From: JANXQZ01 sp038225555
Lineage (GTDB): Bacteria; Acidobacteriota; Terriglobia; Bryobacterales; Bryobacteraceae
Length of the DNA: 64,000 bases
Assembly: GCA_038225555.1 (NCBI GenBank)
Contig: JBBRRB010000006.1
Coordinates: forward strand, 158,015-222,014
Reading direction: 5' to 3'
The notes beneath the pieces are model-generated. The model was not told the DNA's origin. It was given only the letters and a program-made list of their open reading frames with translations, and made no database searches. Shown here one piece after another: positions 42,006 to 51,774 of the stretch; position 1 is the first letter of the stretch; each line of letters starts with the position of its first letter. A program made the translations under genes and the position numbers.

Positions 42006-44531
42006 ATGAGTAAAGAGATGGTGATTTCGGCGAACCGCCACGAAACCAAAGTGGCGATTCTCGAGGATGATCAGCTAGTAGAGATTTTCTTCCAGCGCGC
42101 GAATGAGTATTCGCTGGCCGGGAGCATTCACAAAGGACGCGTGACGCGGGTGCTGCCCGGAATGCAGTCCGCCTTCGTAGATCTCGGTCTCGAGCGCGAC
42201 ACGTTCCTATATGTCTCGGACTTCTTCGAAGAGAACGACGAGTATGATCGCATCCTCCCTGCCAAGGAAGAGAAACAGGTCAGACCAGAGAAAGCTGAAC
42301 GGCCCGAGAAGATCGTCTTTGTGGAAGCGGTGATCGAGAGCGGCACTCTGGATGAGCCCGCCTTACTACCTTCCGAGGATGCTCCCGAGGGAGGTCCTGA
42401 CCCTGCGCTTTCCGCTCCGGCGAGCGCATCCATCCCGCCACGAAGCGCAGCCCCGGCTGGCGAACGCCGGGACGACGCGATCGACCGCGACCAGCGCGGA
42501 AGGAGATCACGACGACGACGCAATCGGGGCCGTGGTTTTCCTGACTCGAAGTATGCTTCCGAGGCCACGGAGGCCACCGAACCGCTGAAGTCCGCGCCCG
42601 CAGTCCAAACGGAACGGGCAGTAGAGGAGTATGAGTTTCCGATGTTGCCTGGCGAGTCGCTCGCCAAGTACACCAAGTCGGGCGAAGACTCCGTGCCGGA
42701 CCCGGAGGAAAGCGCCGCCGAATCGCGACGCATCGAAGCTCGTTGGATAGAGGACGATCCGTCTGTTCCAGATCCCGTGGTTGAGCAGGCCATTGAGACT
42801 GCGCCTATGGAAGCGGAAGAACATTCTGCACCCTTCGGCGGGGCAGCAGCCGCACTGGAGCCGGAGACTCACGAAGAAACTCGATCAGGCAGCACGGACC
42901 ACTCAGTTCAGCCGTCGGCAATCCCGACCGAGTTGCTTGAGACTGAAGCTGCGGATGATATTCCCGACACCCTGGAAGATGCCTTCCTGCCAATCGACTT
43001 GGATGATCCTGCTGAAGAGGACCGCGATCCCGTTCGCGATCCCGAAGAACCTGCCGGACTTGAAAACGAGAGCAGTGTTGCGGTCCACGGCGAGGAGACG
43101 CTGGAATCCGCTCAAACGGGCGAGACCGAAGGGCGGGAGCGGAGCGCGAGCGTGCGCGAGCCTGGTGGACGCTACATGCACCGGATGCCGCGCCGCACGC
43201 GTAGAAAACAGCGCGGCGGAGGCGGGACGCAGTTGGCGGAAGGCGTTTCCGCAGCCGCTGCAGAACCGACTCCTGTGGTCAAACCGGAACCCGCACCCCA
43301 GCGCGCCGTTGTCAAGACGGAGCGCGTTCTCCCTTCCATCACGGAACTGTTGAAGGAAGGCCAGGAAATCCTGGTCCAGATCGCCAAGGAGCCGCTTGGC
43401 CAGAAGGGCGCCCGGATCACGTCTCACATTGCGCTGCCCGGACGGTATGTAGTTTACATGCCCACTCTTGAACACATGGGCGTGTCGCGCAAGATCGCCA
43501 GCGACGACGAGCGGCTGCGTCTGAAGAGGATTCTCCAGGCACATCGAGCGGGCGTTCAAGGCGGGTTCATCGTTCGCACCGCCGGGGAGGGCAAAACGGA
43601 AGAGGAGATTCTCGCCGACATGAATTTCCTCGCGAACCTGTGGCTGGACATCAAGCAAAAATCCGAGAGAAAGCCCGCGCCGCTGCTGCTGCACCACGAC
43701 CTCGATATCGTGCAGCGCATCCTGCGCGACCAGATGACCGACAATTTTAAGTCGATCTGGGTAGACAACGAGGACGCGTATGAAAGCATCCTTCGGTTCG
43801 TTCAGCGGTTTCAGCCCGCGCTAGTCACCCGCGTGAAGATGTATACTCGTTCGGCACCGGTCTTCGACGCGTTCAACATCACACAAGAACTGGAAAAAGC
43901 GCTCCGTCCAAAAGTTTGGCTTAAGTCTGGCGGATATATCGTGATCAATCAGACGGAGGCCCTGGTTGCCATCGACGTAAATACCGGCAAGTATGTTGGC
44001 AAGTCGAATCGGCTTGAGGACACGATCGTAAAGACGAATACCGAAGCCGTGAAGGAGATCGTGCGGCAGATCCGGCTGCGCGACCTTGGCGGCATTATCG
44101 TGGTTGACTTTATTGACATGGACGAGCGCAAGAACCGCCAGAAGGTGATGCTGGCGCTCGAGGAAGCCATGCGCGCAGACAAGGCGCCCTATAAAATTCT
44201 TCAGTTCAACGATTTTGGACTCGTAGCCATCACCCGCAAGCGCGTAAAGCAAAGCCTGGAACGCGCGTTGTGCTCGCCGTGTACCTATTGCGAAGGTGCC
44301 GGTTACGTCAAGAGCGTCCAGACCACCGTAAGCGAAATTTTGCAGGAAGCGCAAAAGATAGCGCGCGCGGTGGAGGGCAAGGATGTGCTGCTGCGCGTGC
44401 ATCCGGAAGTGGCGAAGTTCCTAAAATCCAACCAGAACAAGTATCTGGAAGAGATGGAAGAGGTGTTACGCCGCCCCGTGCTCGTGAAAGCGGATCCTTT
44501 GCTGCATCAGGAAAAGTTCGATTTGGCCTAG
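42006..44531 (+). CDS. rng: Ribonuclease G/E with large insertion in the S1 domain
   Basis: An 841-aa endoribonuclease. The N-terminal part of the S1 domain is normal (HKGRVTRVLPGMQSAFVDLG, FLYVSDF), then about 370 residues (76-445) of acidic, Pro/Glu-rich, low-complexity sequence intervene. These include an Arg-rich patch (RGRRSRRRRNRGRG at about 164-177) and RRTRRKQRGGGG near 397. The S1 domain then resumes at GQEILVQIAKEPLGQKGARI. The catalytic Asp pair lies in VAIDVNTGKYVG and IIVVDFIDMD, and the zinc-link is CSPCTYC. Plain RNase G is about 490 aa, the length left without the insert. Likely roles are mRNA decay and rRNA maturation; the insert may bind partners or RNA. Confidence 0.93.
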   Translation: MSKEMVISANRHETKVAILEDDQLVEIFFQRANEYSLAGSIHKGRVTRVLPGMQSAFVDLGLERDTFLYVSDFFEENDEYDRILPAKEEKQVRPEKAERPEKIVFVEAVIESGTLDEPALLPSEDAPEGGPDPALSAPASASIPPRSAAPAGERRDDAIDRDQRGRRSRRRRNRGRGFPDSKYASEATEATEPLKSAPAVQTERAVEEYEFPMLPGESLAKYTKSGEDSVPDPEESAAESRRIEARWIEDDPSVPDPVVEQAIETAPMEAEEHSAPFGGAAAALEPETHEETRSGSTDHSVQPSAIPTELLETEAADDIPDTLEDAFLPIDLDDPAEEDRDPVRDPEEPAGLENESSVAVHGEETLESAQTGETEGRERSASVREPGGRYMHRMPRRTRRKQRGGGGTQLAEGVSAAAAEPTPVVKPEPAPQRAVVKTERVLPSITELLKEGQEILVQIAKEPLGQKGARITSHIALPGRYVVYMPTLEHMGVSRKIASDDERLRLKRILQAHRAGVQGGFIVRTAGEGKTEEEILADMNFLANLWLDIKQKSERKPAPLLLHHDLDIVQRILRDQMTDNFKSIWVDNEDAYESILRFVQRFQPALVTRVKMYTRSAPVFDAFNITQELEKALRPKVWLKSGGYIVINQTEALVAIDVNTGKYVGKSNRLEDTIVKTNTEAVKEIVRQIRLRDLGGIIVVDFIDMDERKNRQKVMLALEEAMRADKAPYKILQFNDFGLVAITRKRVKQSLERALCSPCTYCEGAGYVKSVQTTVSEILQEAQKIARAVEGKDVLLRVHPEVAKFLKSNQNKYLEEMEEVLRRPVLVKADPLLHQEKFDLA

Positions 44532-44538
44532 GAGAAAA

Positions 44539-44721
44539 GTATTGGTGTCCACGGATTAGGTGGCCAAACATGGGCCTGAACCCGCCGTTTGCTTGGTCGA
44601 AGTCGACGTGGCCACCAAGGCTATGAACGAAAGCCATGTGCCCGGCGCAATTGCGTGGGCGTGGAACTCTCAATTGTGCGATCCGGTGGTACGGGACATC
44701 TTATCAAAAGCTCAGTTCTAA
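44539..44721 (+). pseudogene. Rhodanese (thiosulfate sulfurtransferase) N-terminal fragment
   Basis: Eight bases after rng, one frame reads VLVSTD-stop-VAKHGPE, then VCLVEVDVATKAMNESHVPG, AIAWAWNSQLCD and VVRDILSKAQF, ending at TAA (44719-44721). This is the start of a SseA-type rhodanese, where WVAKH and HIPGAI are typical, with a TAG in place of the Trp codon. The rest of the gene is missing at the point where the transposase remnant begins, so insertion of the element probably broke it. Confidence 0.75.
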
Positions 44722-44731
44722 GCTCTGATGA

Positions 44732-45558
44732 ATGATTCAGGCGTTGGCCACAAGTCCACCGTCGTATCAATACTCGGCCGCGGAGCGGATGATCAAGCTA
44801 CAAGACGTGCTTTTGAAAGCAATTGCGAAGGAGATCACCTGCTGGGATGCGGTCGAGCTCATTCGGGGTGAGTGATCGGACGATGCGCCGCTGGCGGGGA
44901 TGTTTCTGCATATCGACGGAAGCAAGCACCAGTGGTTCGGTGATCAACGCTGGCACGACCTGATTGTGATTCTCGACGAAATCTAGTACGCGCAGCTGGT
45001 GAGGAATCGACGCGGACGGTGATGGCGGGGCTCAAAGAAGTGATCGAGAACAAGGGGCACGCAAGTGGGCCGCGCGATGCAGGAACTGGGAGTGCAGATG
45101 ATCGCAGCGTACTCGCCTCAAGCGCGGGGATGATCGGAGCGCAGTTTCGGGACTTGGCAGGGGACCTTGCCGCAAGAACTCAGGCTGGCTGGAATCGCCA
45201 CGGCGGATGGTGCGAACGAGTTCCTGAATACCCGATACGTGGCGGAGTTCAACGGCAAGTCCACGATGGAGGCAAAGGAACAAGCAACGGCCTTCAGCAA
45301 GACTTCGCGAAGGGATCTGGACTGGATCTTTTCGGTGCGGAACGAGCGGGTGGTAGCGAAGGGCAACACCGTGACGATGGTGGATCGGGTGGGGCAGATC
45401 GGCAAGACGGCATTCAAGAATACGCTGGCCAAGCGAATATTTGATTGGGGCCATGGAAAAGAGAATCCAAAGGCGGGATCCCCACTCCACCGCCCGCGCC
45501 TGCAGCAGCAAGGAAGGAAAACGGACAGATCACGTGTGAACAAAAGCGAACAACCTAA
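44732..45558 (+). pseudogene. Degenerate ISNCY-like transposase
   Basis: An internally deleted, multiply frameshifted DDE transposase. It starts MIQALATSPPSYQYSAAERM, then GVSDRTMRRWR (shifted), then MFLHIDGSKHQWFGDQRWHD and LIVILDE. After deletions come MAGLKEVIENKG, RAMQELGVQMIAAYSPQARG with a stop next, SFGTWQGTLPQELRLAGIAT, and TSRRDLDWIFSVRNERVVAK. A further shift gives GIPTPPPAPAAARKENGQIT and the end at 45558. The helix-turn-helix plus integrase-core order and these motifs fit the ISNCY group. No terminal inverted repeats were found by eye. Confidence 0.75.
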
Positions 45559-45794
45559 CTTGTTAGCAACAATCGACTATCAGTCTGCGCCTGATTTAGG
45601 GATCGTCTCAGTCTGCGATGCCTTGGGCGTTTCCCGCGCTTGCTTGCATCGCCGGCAAAACTCGCCCCCCTTGGCCGAAGTTCGGCTGCGGCCATCCCCG
45701 GCTCAATCGCTGACGTCCGGCGAGCGCGTCGCCGGGCTCCGCCACTTGCACGCCGAACGCTTTCAGGACCGTTCTCTTCCAGCGGAGGTTTGCC

Positions 45795-46361
45795 GTAATC
45801 CCAGAACCACTGCCAGTCGCAATGGACGCAATTCCTCGTAAACTCATGGAGGGGAGCCCGCCCCAGCCAACGATCATAATGCACGCCGGCGGGAACGGGC
45901 TCCGCGGGAGCGCGTCCGATGGTATAGCTCCACCTGAAACAGAGTCCGCGCACCATGTAAACGTCGCCGATCAGGCCGTCGTGAATAGGCTTCACCGCTT
46001 CCCGGGCAATCGAAGAACGGCCATCCGCCCGTAAGCGTCCATGCCGGTCTGGCACGCCCAGATGGCTTGCAGGGTGTGATTGTGGTTGGGCGTGGCGATG
46101 GATACCGCGTCAATACTCTTGTCTTCGAGTAGCTTCCGAAAATCGGTGAAGCCCTGAGGGCGCTTGCGTCCAAGCTTTTCGATTCCGTCCAGCCCTCCAT
46201 CTCGACATTCGGCATATTCGCGTAATGCGCGATGTGCTGACGCCCTGGCTTCGAACGCCCACGCACGCAACCCGGACCGTGTCGTTCGGACTGGCCAGCA
46301 TATGAGGGCGGGTGACCAGACTCGCCGCAGCGGAACCCATTAGAGAGTAGCGTCGATTCAC
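45795..46361 (-). pseudogene. Gfo/Idh/MocA-type oxidoreductase, decayed
   Basis: From ATG at 46361, MNRRYSLMGSAAASLVTRPH is a TAT-like leader, followed by NDTVRVACVGVRSQG (start of the Rossmann fold). A frameshift leads to GRQHIAHYANMPNVE, then another to GFTDFRKLLEDKSIDAVSIA, TPNHNHTLQAIWACQTGMDA. The part with the EKP catalytic Lys is deleted. The next frame has REAVKPIHDGLIGDVYMVRG, GVHYDRWLGRAPLHEFTRN and WQWFWDYG, after which homology stops. The C-terminal half is gone. The remaining 45559-45794 holds nothing I recognise. Confidence 0.8.
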
Positions 46362-46392
46362 GAATCCTCCCTACGAACTGCCGCGCTCAAGT

Positions 46393-48122
46393 TCAAGCTG
46401 GAATGGTAAACAGGAAACTCGAACCTTGCCCAGGCTTCGACTCCACCCAGATGCGCCCTTTGTGATTTTCGATCACGCGCTTGCAAAGAGCGAGCCCAAT
46501 GCCAGCACCGAAAGCACGAGTTCGGTCGAGGCGCTGGAACATCTCGAAGATCTTCTCATGATAGGCGGGATCTATGCCCATGCCATTGTCGCGCACGCAA
46601 AAAACCCAAGCCTTCCCCTGTTCCCGCGCGGCAACCTCGACGCGGGGCGCTTCCTCGCGACGGTACTTCACGGCATTCGAAATCAGGTTTTGAAACACCG
46701 AGGTGAGCTGAGACAGGCTAGCCCGAACGCGCGGGAGAGGCTTTCGGATGACATCCGCGCGGCTCTCCTCAATGAGCGTGGTGCAATTCTGGAGCGCCTG
46801 GGATAATGCTTCGTCGGAGTGAATCCACTGAAACTCCTCCTCGTCGTGTCCGGCCGTGGCGAACGATAAAAGCCCTTGAATAATCCCGTGCATGCGACTG
46901 GTGCCGTCCTGGATGAAGTCGATAAAGAGGTTTGCATCGTCATCCAATCGGCCCTTGTAATTGCGGGCGAGCAGTTGCGCGTAGCTGTGCACCATGCGCA
47001 GCGGTTCTTTCAAATCATGGGACGCGGCGAAGGCAAATTTTTCGAGATCGGAGTTGGAGCGAGTTAATTCCTTTGCGATTCGCTTGCGTTCCTCTTCTTC
47101 CCGCCGGCGAGAAATGCCGATGGCGATACTGTGGGCCACGGAATCCAAAGCTCCCAGCGCCTCGGCCGGCATAGGCTGCCGTGCAAACATGCCCAGCACG
47201 CCCATCAGCCGATCTTCCACCACAAGCGGATATCCGGCGAAGGCCACGATGCCTTCGCGACGCGCCCAATTTCGGTCGCTTACCCGGGAATCGTTCATCA
47301 CGTCGTTAGTGAGATGGGGTTCCCGCTCGGCAGCGATCAAGCCTATCTTGAACTGTCCTACGGGGATCCGCGCGTGCGCTCCGTTCAGATGCGTGTAGAG
47401 GCCCGCGCTGGCTTGCAGCTCAAGAGTGTCTCCGGCCTGGTTCAACGTCCAGATGCGGGCGAAGGCGGCCTCGAGGTTGCGCACCATCGCGTGAGCGCAG
47501 CCGCTCAGACAACTGGGCAGATCTTCGGATTCCGTAAGCGCCACGCCGACCTCAGCTCCGAGCAGCGCAAACCGCGCCCGCTCTGCGAGCAGCCTCGTGC
47601 TCTCGCGTTCGCGAGCCTGTGCTCTCTCCGCCTCCCGCATGGCCAGCCGAAGCTCCAATTCAGCGTGGCAAGATCCTGGAGCGTGCAGGTCTCCTCATGA
47701 TTGAGTCCATCTGGACGCGCATTGGAGTCTATGACGCAGAGGGTTCCAAGATTAAAGCCCCGCGGACTAATCAAAGGCGCGCCCGCGTAGAAGCGGATGC
47801 CATTTTCCGCCCGCACGAAGGGATTGCAAGTGAAACGGGGGTCATTGCGGGCGTCGGGCACCACCATGACTTCCGAGGAGAGAATGGCCCAAGTGCAAAT
47901 GGACACGTCGCGGGTGGTTTCGCTTAGATCCAAGCCGACGCAGGATTTGAAAAATTGCTTGTCCCCGGCGATCAGGTTAAGAATGGCTATTGGGGCGTGA
48001 AACAACCGCGCCGCGAGTTGCGTGAAGCGATCGAACTCGGGCTCAGGCGGAGTGGAGAGGATCTCGTAGCGATCCAAATCGCCGAGCCGATCATCCTCGT
48101 TCCGCGGCAAAGGATAGCTCAT
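46393..48122 (-). pseudogene. GAF-GAF histidine kinase split by a frameshift
   Basis: The first frame (48122 to about 47660) encodes MSYPLPRNEDDRLGDLDRYE and a GAF domain (FDRFTQLAARLFHAPIAILN, YAGAPLISPRGFNLGTLCVI). At about 47656-47664 the coding sense passes to another frame (ELRLAMREAERAQARERE) carrying a second GAF domain, HisKA with FAFAASHDLKEPLRM (phospho-acceptor His) and HATPase with NLISNAVKYRR, DNGMGIDP and GAGIGLALCKR, ending at 46393. One deleted base (or two added) explains the break. There are no membrane segments. A sequencing error would restore an intact soluble sensor kinase; no response regulator gene is adjacent. Confidence 0.8.
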
Positions 48123-48129
48123 CCCGTCA

Positions 48130-50085
48130 CTAGGGTATCAGACAGAGTTTAATGTACTGGGCGGCGCGGGCCCAACTGGGGACACTCGCGCCGCTCGTTG
48201 GGCTGCTACTTGCTTTTTGGATCAAGTTTGTGAGTGCCGTCGTAAATGCGTCTACGAAGGTCGCGCCGCTGTTTTGAAGATTATCTACGGTCATATAATC
48301 TTGCACGATGTCCGGGTAGATGCCAACGCCGTCGTAGTAGAGGCTGGCAGAATATCCCGGAGTGGCGACCGGGTGCAACCGCGTGATGACCCCTTCCGTG
48401 ACGCGCGCAAACCCTTGAGAGTAGTTGGTCGCGCTGCTAAATCCGACGACGTTGCCGCCGCCGCCGTCCGTCCGCGTTCCGAAGATCGTGGCGCGCTGAT
48501 TATCCTGGAGGAACATCGCGAAAATTTCAGCCGAAGAGAGAGTGAAATTGTCCGTCAAGACGATAACCGGCTTACTGTAAGACAGTAGCTTTCCAGTCTT
48601 GTCTAGTGGAGGGTTTGGGTCGAAAGAAGATCCGCAAATGGGCAAGCTGCCAGTACGTCCCCGATTTTCGGCAAGCGCCAGGTTCACATCCTTCAGGTAC
48701 GCCGTGTAAAGGTCGACCACATACTGAGGAGCGCCCTGGGCTTTGGCCGCAATGAGCGCGTTCGAAAACGACAAGCGCCAGTTTTGAGTAGCGCGCAGTT
48801 CCTGACCCAGCCCCCGGAAAGTAGAGGGCATTAGGTAGCCTGCGAGGTTTTGGGCGTAGCAGCCGGAGCCACCCCCATTTGCCATGACGTCAACTACTAA
48901 GCCATCCGTATTTTGCTGGAAGTAGGCCATCTCGGCGGCAAACTGCTGCAAAGCCACCGTGGTGCTAGGGGGGGCGAACGAGGGAATCCGGATGAATCCA
49001 AGCGTGCTCGAACCAGCCTTGAACGTTCCTGAAAGAAACTGATCGGTGCTCTTCGATCCGAGTCTGACGACGAAACTGCCGGGCGGATCGAACACCGGGG
49101 CCAAACTGCCGAAGGGCGAGATGCCGCCGAACTCCCCGAAGGTCGCGGGCGAGGCAAGCGCGGTGAAATTCTGCAATTCCAACAGCGGCGCCATGTACTG
49201 CGGAACCGGGTCGGATTGCACGTTGGCCAACGGATCGCCAGAAGCATCGCTTGAGCCCGAAATCCACACGCCCCAGGGATTGCGCACGGACCCGTCTTCC
49301 CCCGTTTCAGAGCCGCGCCAGCGCACTGGGACGGCTGACTCGGTGTGTCGATGGCGACGGGTGATGCCGCGCGAGGCAAATGTCTCAGCGCTTCCATCGC
49401 CCACGCTCTGAGGGATCGGAATTACTCCAATATTACCCAGTCTGGTGCCGAGAACGTCCCATGTAATTGTGTAGGTCTGAGTGCCGCCCGTCTGCTGCTG
49501 CACAACGATGGTTGCTTTGTCGGAAATATCCCCTGCCCGGGCATTCCACCCTTCATAACGTTCCGTTATCGCTCCGGCTGAAAGACGCTGACGGCTGGTC
49601 GGGTTGCTTGACCCGTTCACGGCGTATGGACTGAGAGACTTTAGCAGATCGGCAACGGATTTTCCGTCGACGGAGATGAGTTCGTCACCGATTGCGAAGG
49701 GGTAAGTCCTTTTCGCGAGGTATGTTCGGTCGATAAAGTCAATGATGAATTTGCCGTCATAGATGTCGCCATCCATATGGAGCCATGCGTCGAAATTGGA
49801 GGGTAAGACGAATTCATCGTGGCTATCCTTTAAGCTGGCCACGTATTTCGTCAAGATGTCGTAATATTCCACATCGGACTTGGATTGATTGATTTGGTCG
49901 ATCCAGGGCTTGACGTTGAATAAGTCAAAACCGAAAACGTCGCGTTTCAGCTCGTATGGTCCATAGTTGGTGGCGTAAAGGCCGACTAGCTGATTAAAAT
50001 CGGCGAGTTTCTGTTCTTTCGTAAGCTGCGCCATGCAAAGAGGTGCCAGACACAGGAGGGGCAATAGGGTGCGGGATAAACGCAT
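48130..50085 (-). CDS. Secreted S41 family (C-terminal processing-like) peptidase
   Basis: 651 aa with a signal peptide (MRLSRTLLPLLCLAPLCMAQ). An N-terminal helical region (LADFNQLVGLYATNYGPYEL) is followed by a PDZ-like part (FAIGDELISVDGKSVADLLK). The S41 core runs from about 330 (TLGFIRIPSFAPP) through TDGLVVDVMANGGGSGCYAQ to the catalytic Ser in LTDNFTLSSAEIFAMFLQDN. AAAGGA precedes the ATG. Large secreted S41 proteins are common in Acidobacteria; the substrate is unknown. The stop is 7 bp from the kinase start. Confidence 0.87.
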   Translation of the reverse strand: MRLSRTLLPLLCLAPLCMAQLTKEQKLADFNQLVGLYATNYGPYELKRDVFGFDLFNVKPWIDQINQSKSDVEYYDILTKYVASLKDSHDEFVLPSNFDAWLHMDGDIYDGKFIIDFIDRTYLAKRTYPFAIGDELISVDGKSVADLLKSLSPYAVNGSSNPTSRQRLSAGAITERYEGWNARAGDISDKATIVVQQQTGGTQTYTITWDVLGTRLGNIGVIPIPQSVGDGSAETFASRGITRRHRHTESAVPVRWRGSETGEDGSVRNPWGVWISGSSDASGDPLANVQSDPVPQYMAPLLELQNFTALASPATFGEFGGISPFGSLAPVFDPPGSFVVRLGSKSTDQFLSGTFKAGSSTLGFIRIPSFAPPSTTVALQQFAAEMAYFQQNTDGLVVDVMANGGGSGCYAQNLAGYLMPSTFRGLGQELRATQNWRLSFSNALIAAKAQGAPQYVVDLYTAYLKDVNLALAENRGRTGSLPICGSSFDPNPPLDKTGKLLSYSKPVIVLTDNFTLSSAEIFAMFLQDNQRATIFGTRTDGGGGNVVGFSSATNYSQGFARVTEGVITRLHPVATPGYSASLYYDGVGIYPDIVQDYMTVDNLQNSGATFVDAFTTALTNLIQKASSSPTSGASVPSWARAAQYIKLCLIP

Positions 50086-50158
50086 AAGAGTCCTTTAGAT
50101 GACAGTTTAGCGGAATACACTATTCGAAGTGAACTCAATATCAGCATTTTTTTGGAAT

Positions 50159-51292
50159 TTAAGCCAACAAGCGCTTCCGGGCTCCGGTCACCCTGGACGC
50201 AGCCTGCTCCACATCGGATTCGAGCGCTGTCATGTGGCCCATTTTTCGCCCGGCCCGGGGTTCCAGCTTGCCGTAGAGATGGAGCTTCATTTGCGGAAAG
50301 GAGCACGCGCCAGCCCAATCGGGCTCGCCTCTAGACCACAGTTCCCCGAGCAGGTTTGCCATGGCGGCAGGCCGGTATTGCTCGGTAGACCCGAGCGGCA
50401 GCCCGCAAACGGCACGCAATTGCTGCTCGAACTGGCTGGTGACGCAGGCGTCAAATGTCAGATGACCCGAGTTATGGGGACGGGGAGCTAGTTCATTGAT
50501 CAACAATTTTCCAGCGCGCGTCACGAAGAACTCGACGCACAGGACGCCGATTACTTCCAGCTTCTCGAGCACGGCGCGCGCGATCTCAACCGCCTCTGCG
50601 GCCAGCCTTGGGTGAATGCGGGCGGGGGCGATGGAGACGTCCAGAATGCGGTGGCTGTGCTCGTTCTCGATCGCGCCGTAGTGTACGAACGATCCGTCGA
50701 TTCCGCGAGCCGCCACAACGGAAATTTCGCGTTCGAAATCAATGAATGCTTCGAGAACCGCGTGGTCCGCGCCAATCGCTTCCCAAGCGTCGGCGATCTG
50801 GTCGGACGACTTCACCAGGAACTGCCCCTTGCCGTCGTACCCGAATGCTGCGGACTTCAAAACGGCTGGAAAGCCCAGTTCCTCCAGCGCCGTCGCAAGT
50901 TGCTCTCGCGAATGCACTTCGCAATAGGGAGTCAGGGGAAGGCCCGCCTTGGTGATAAATCGCTTCTCCCGGATGCGCTGCTGGGTAGTGTGCAGGATCT
51001 CTCCGTTGGGCCGGACGGGGGCGCATTGGGAAGCGGCTTCGGCGGTGGCGGTCGGGACATTCTCGAATTCAAACGTTACTACGCTGACGTTCCGGGCGAA
51101 CTCGCGAACGGCATCGAGATCTTCGTAGGCGGCCGTCACTTCCACGTCCGCCACTTGGCCCGTAGGCGTGTCCTGATCGGGCGAGAAGGTGTGAACGCGA
51201 TACCCCATTCTGCGCGCGGCGATCGCGAACATCCGCCCCAATTGGCCGCTTCCGAGCACGCCGATGGCGCTGCCCGGGAGAATCGCATTCAT
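50159..51292 (-). CDS. purK: 5-(carboxyamino)imidazole ribonucleotide synthase
   Basis: A 377-aa ATP-grasp enzyme that carboxylates AIR to N5-CAIR in purine synthesis. The N-terminal domain (IGVLGSGQLGRMFAIAARRM) and ATP-grasp elements (GFPAVLKSAAFGYDGKGQFL, VLEAFIDFEREISVVAARG) are clear, as are the metal-binding INELAPRPHNSGH and FDACVTSQFEQQLRAVCGLP. Its start overlaps the purE stop by 4 bp (ATGA), so the two are coupled. Confidence 0.97.
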   Translation of the reverse strand: MNAILPGSAIGVLGSGQLGRMFAIAARRMGYRVHTFSPDQDTPTGQVADVEVTAAYEDLDAVREFARNVSVVTFEFENVPTATAEAASQCAPVRPNGEILHTTQQRIREKRFITKAGLPLTPYCEVHSREQLATALEELGFPAVLKSAAFGYDGKGQFLVKSSDQIADAWEAIGADHAVLEAFIDFEREISVVAARGIDGSFVHYGAIENEHSHRILDVSIAPARIHPRLAAEAVEIARAVLEKLEVIGVLCVEFFVTRAGKLLINELAPRPHNSGHLTFDACVTSQFEQQLRAVCGLPLGSTEQYRPAAMANLLGELWSRGEPDWAGACSFPQMKLHLYGKLEPRAGRKMGHMTALESDVEQAASRVTGARKRLLA

Positions 51293-51774
51293 CCAAGCTC
51301 CTGGCCCAGCACCTTCTTGGCTTGTTCTTCACGGAATTCCCGGAGCTTGGTTTTTAAGACCGGATCGTGGTTGGCCAGCATGGCGATCACGAGTAGCGCT
51401 GCATTGATTGCGCCAGCCTTGCCGATTGCCATGGTTCCCACCGGGACGCCTCCGGGCATCTGCACGATGGAAAAGAGAGAATCCATTCCCTTGAGGGCCG
51501 CGGTTTCTACGGGAACCCCGAGTACAGGGAGCAGCGTGTTAGCCGCTACCATGCCAGGCAGGTGGGCTGCGCCTCCAGCACCGGCAATGATAATTTGGAT
51601 CCCGCGCGATTCGGCGGTAGAGGCGTACTCCATCATCCAGGCTGGCGTGCGATGGGCCGATACGATTTTCGCTTCATGCGGAACATCGAAGCGGGAAAGC
51701 GTATCGGCAGCGTGGCGCATCGTTTCCCAGTCGGACTTGCTGCCCATGATCACGCCGACCAGGGGCTTGATCAC
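51289..51774 (-). CDS. purE: N5-carboxyaminoimidazole ribonucleotide mutase
   Basis: A 161-aa class I PurE that converts N5-CAIR to CAIR. Signatures: VIMGSKSDWETM, KIVSAHRTPAWMMEYA, IIAGAGGAAHLPGMVAANT, and the conserved PVLGVPVET. The start codon is GTG, directly abutting the TAG stop of the isocitrate dehydrogenase gene, so icd-purE-purK form one unit. Confidence 0.97.
   Translation of the reverse strand: MIKPLVGVIMGSKSDWETMRHAADTLSRFDVPHEAKIVSAHRTPAWMMEYASTAESRGIQIIIAGAGGAAHLPGMVAANTLLPVLGVPVETAALKGMDSLFSIVQMPGGVPVGTMAIGKAGAINAALLVIAMLANHDPVLKTKLREFREEQAKKVLGQELG

Noticed and set aside
45019..45841. Plus-strand frames of 141 and 224 codons after the transposase start
   Set aside because: They are frame segments of the degenerate transposase and antisense of the decayed oxidoreductase, not separate genes.
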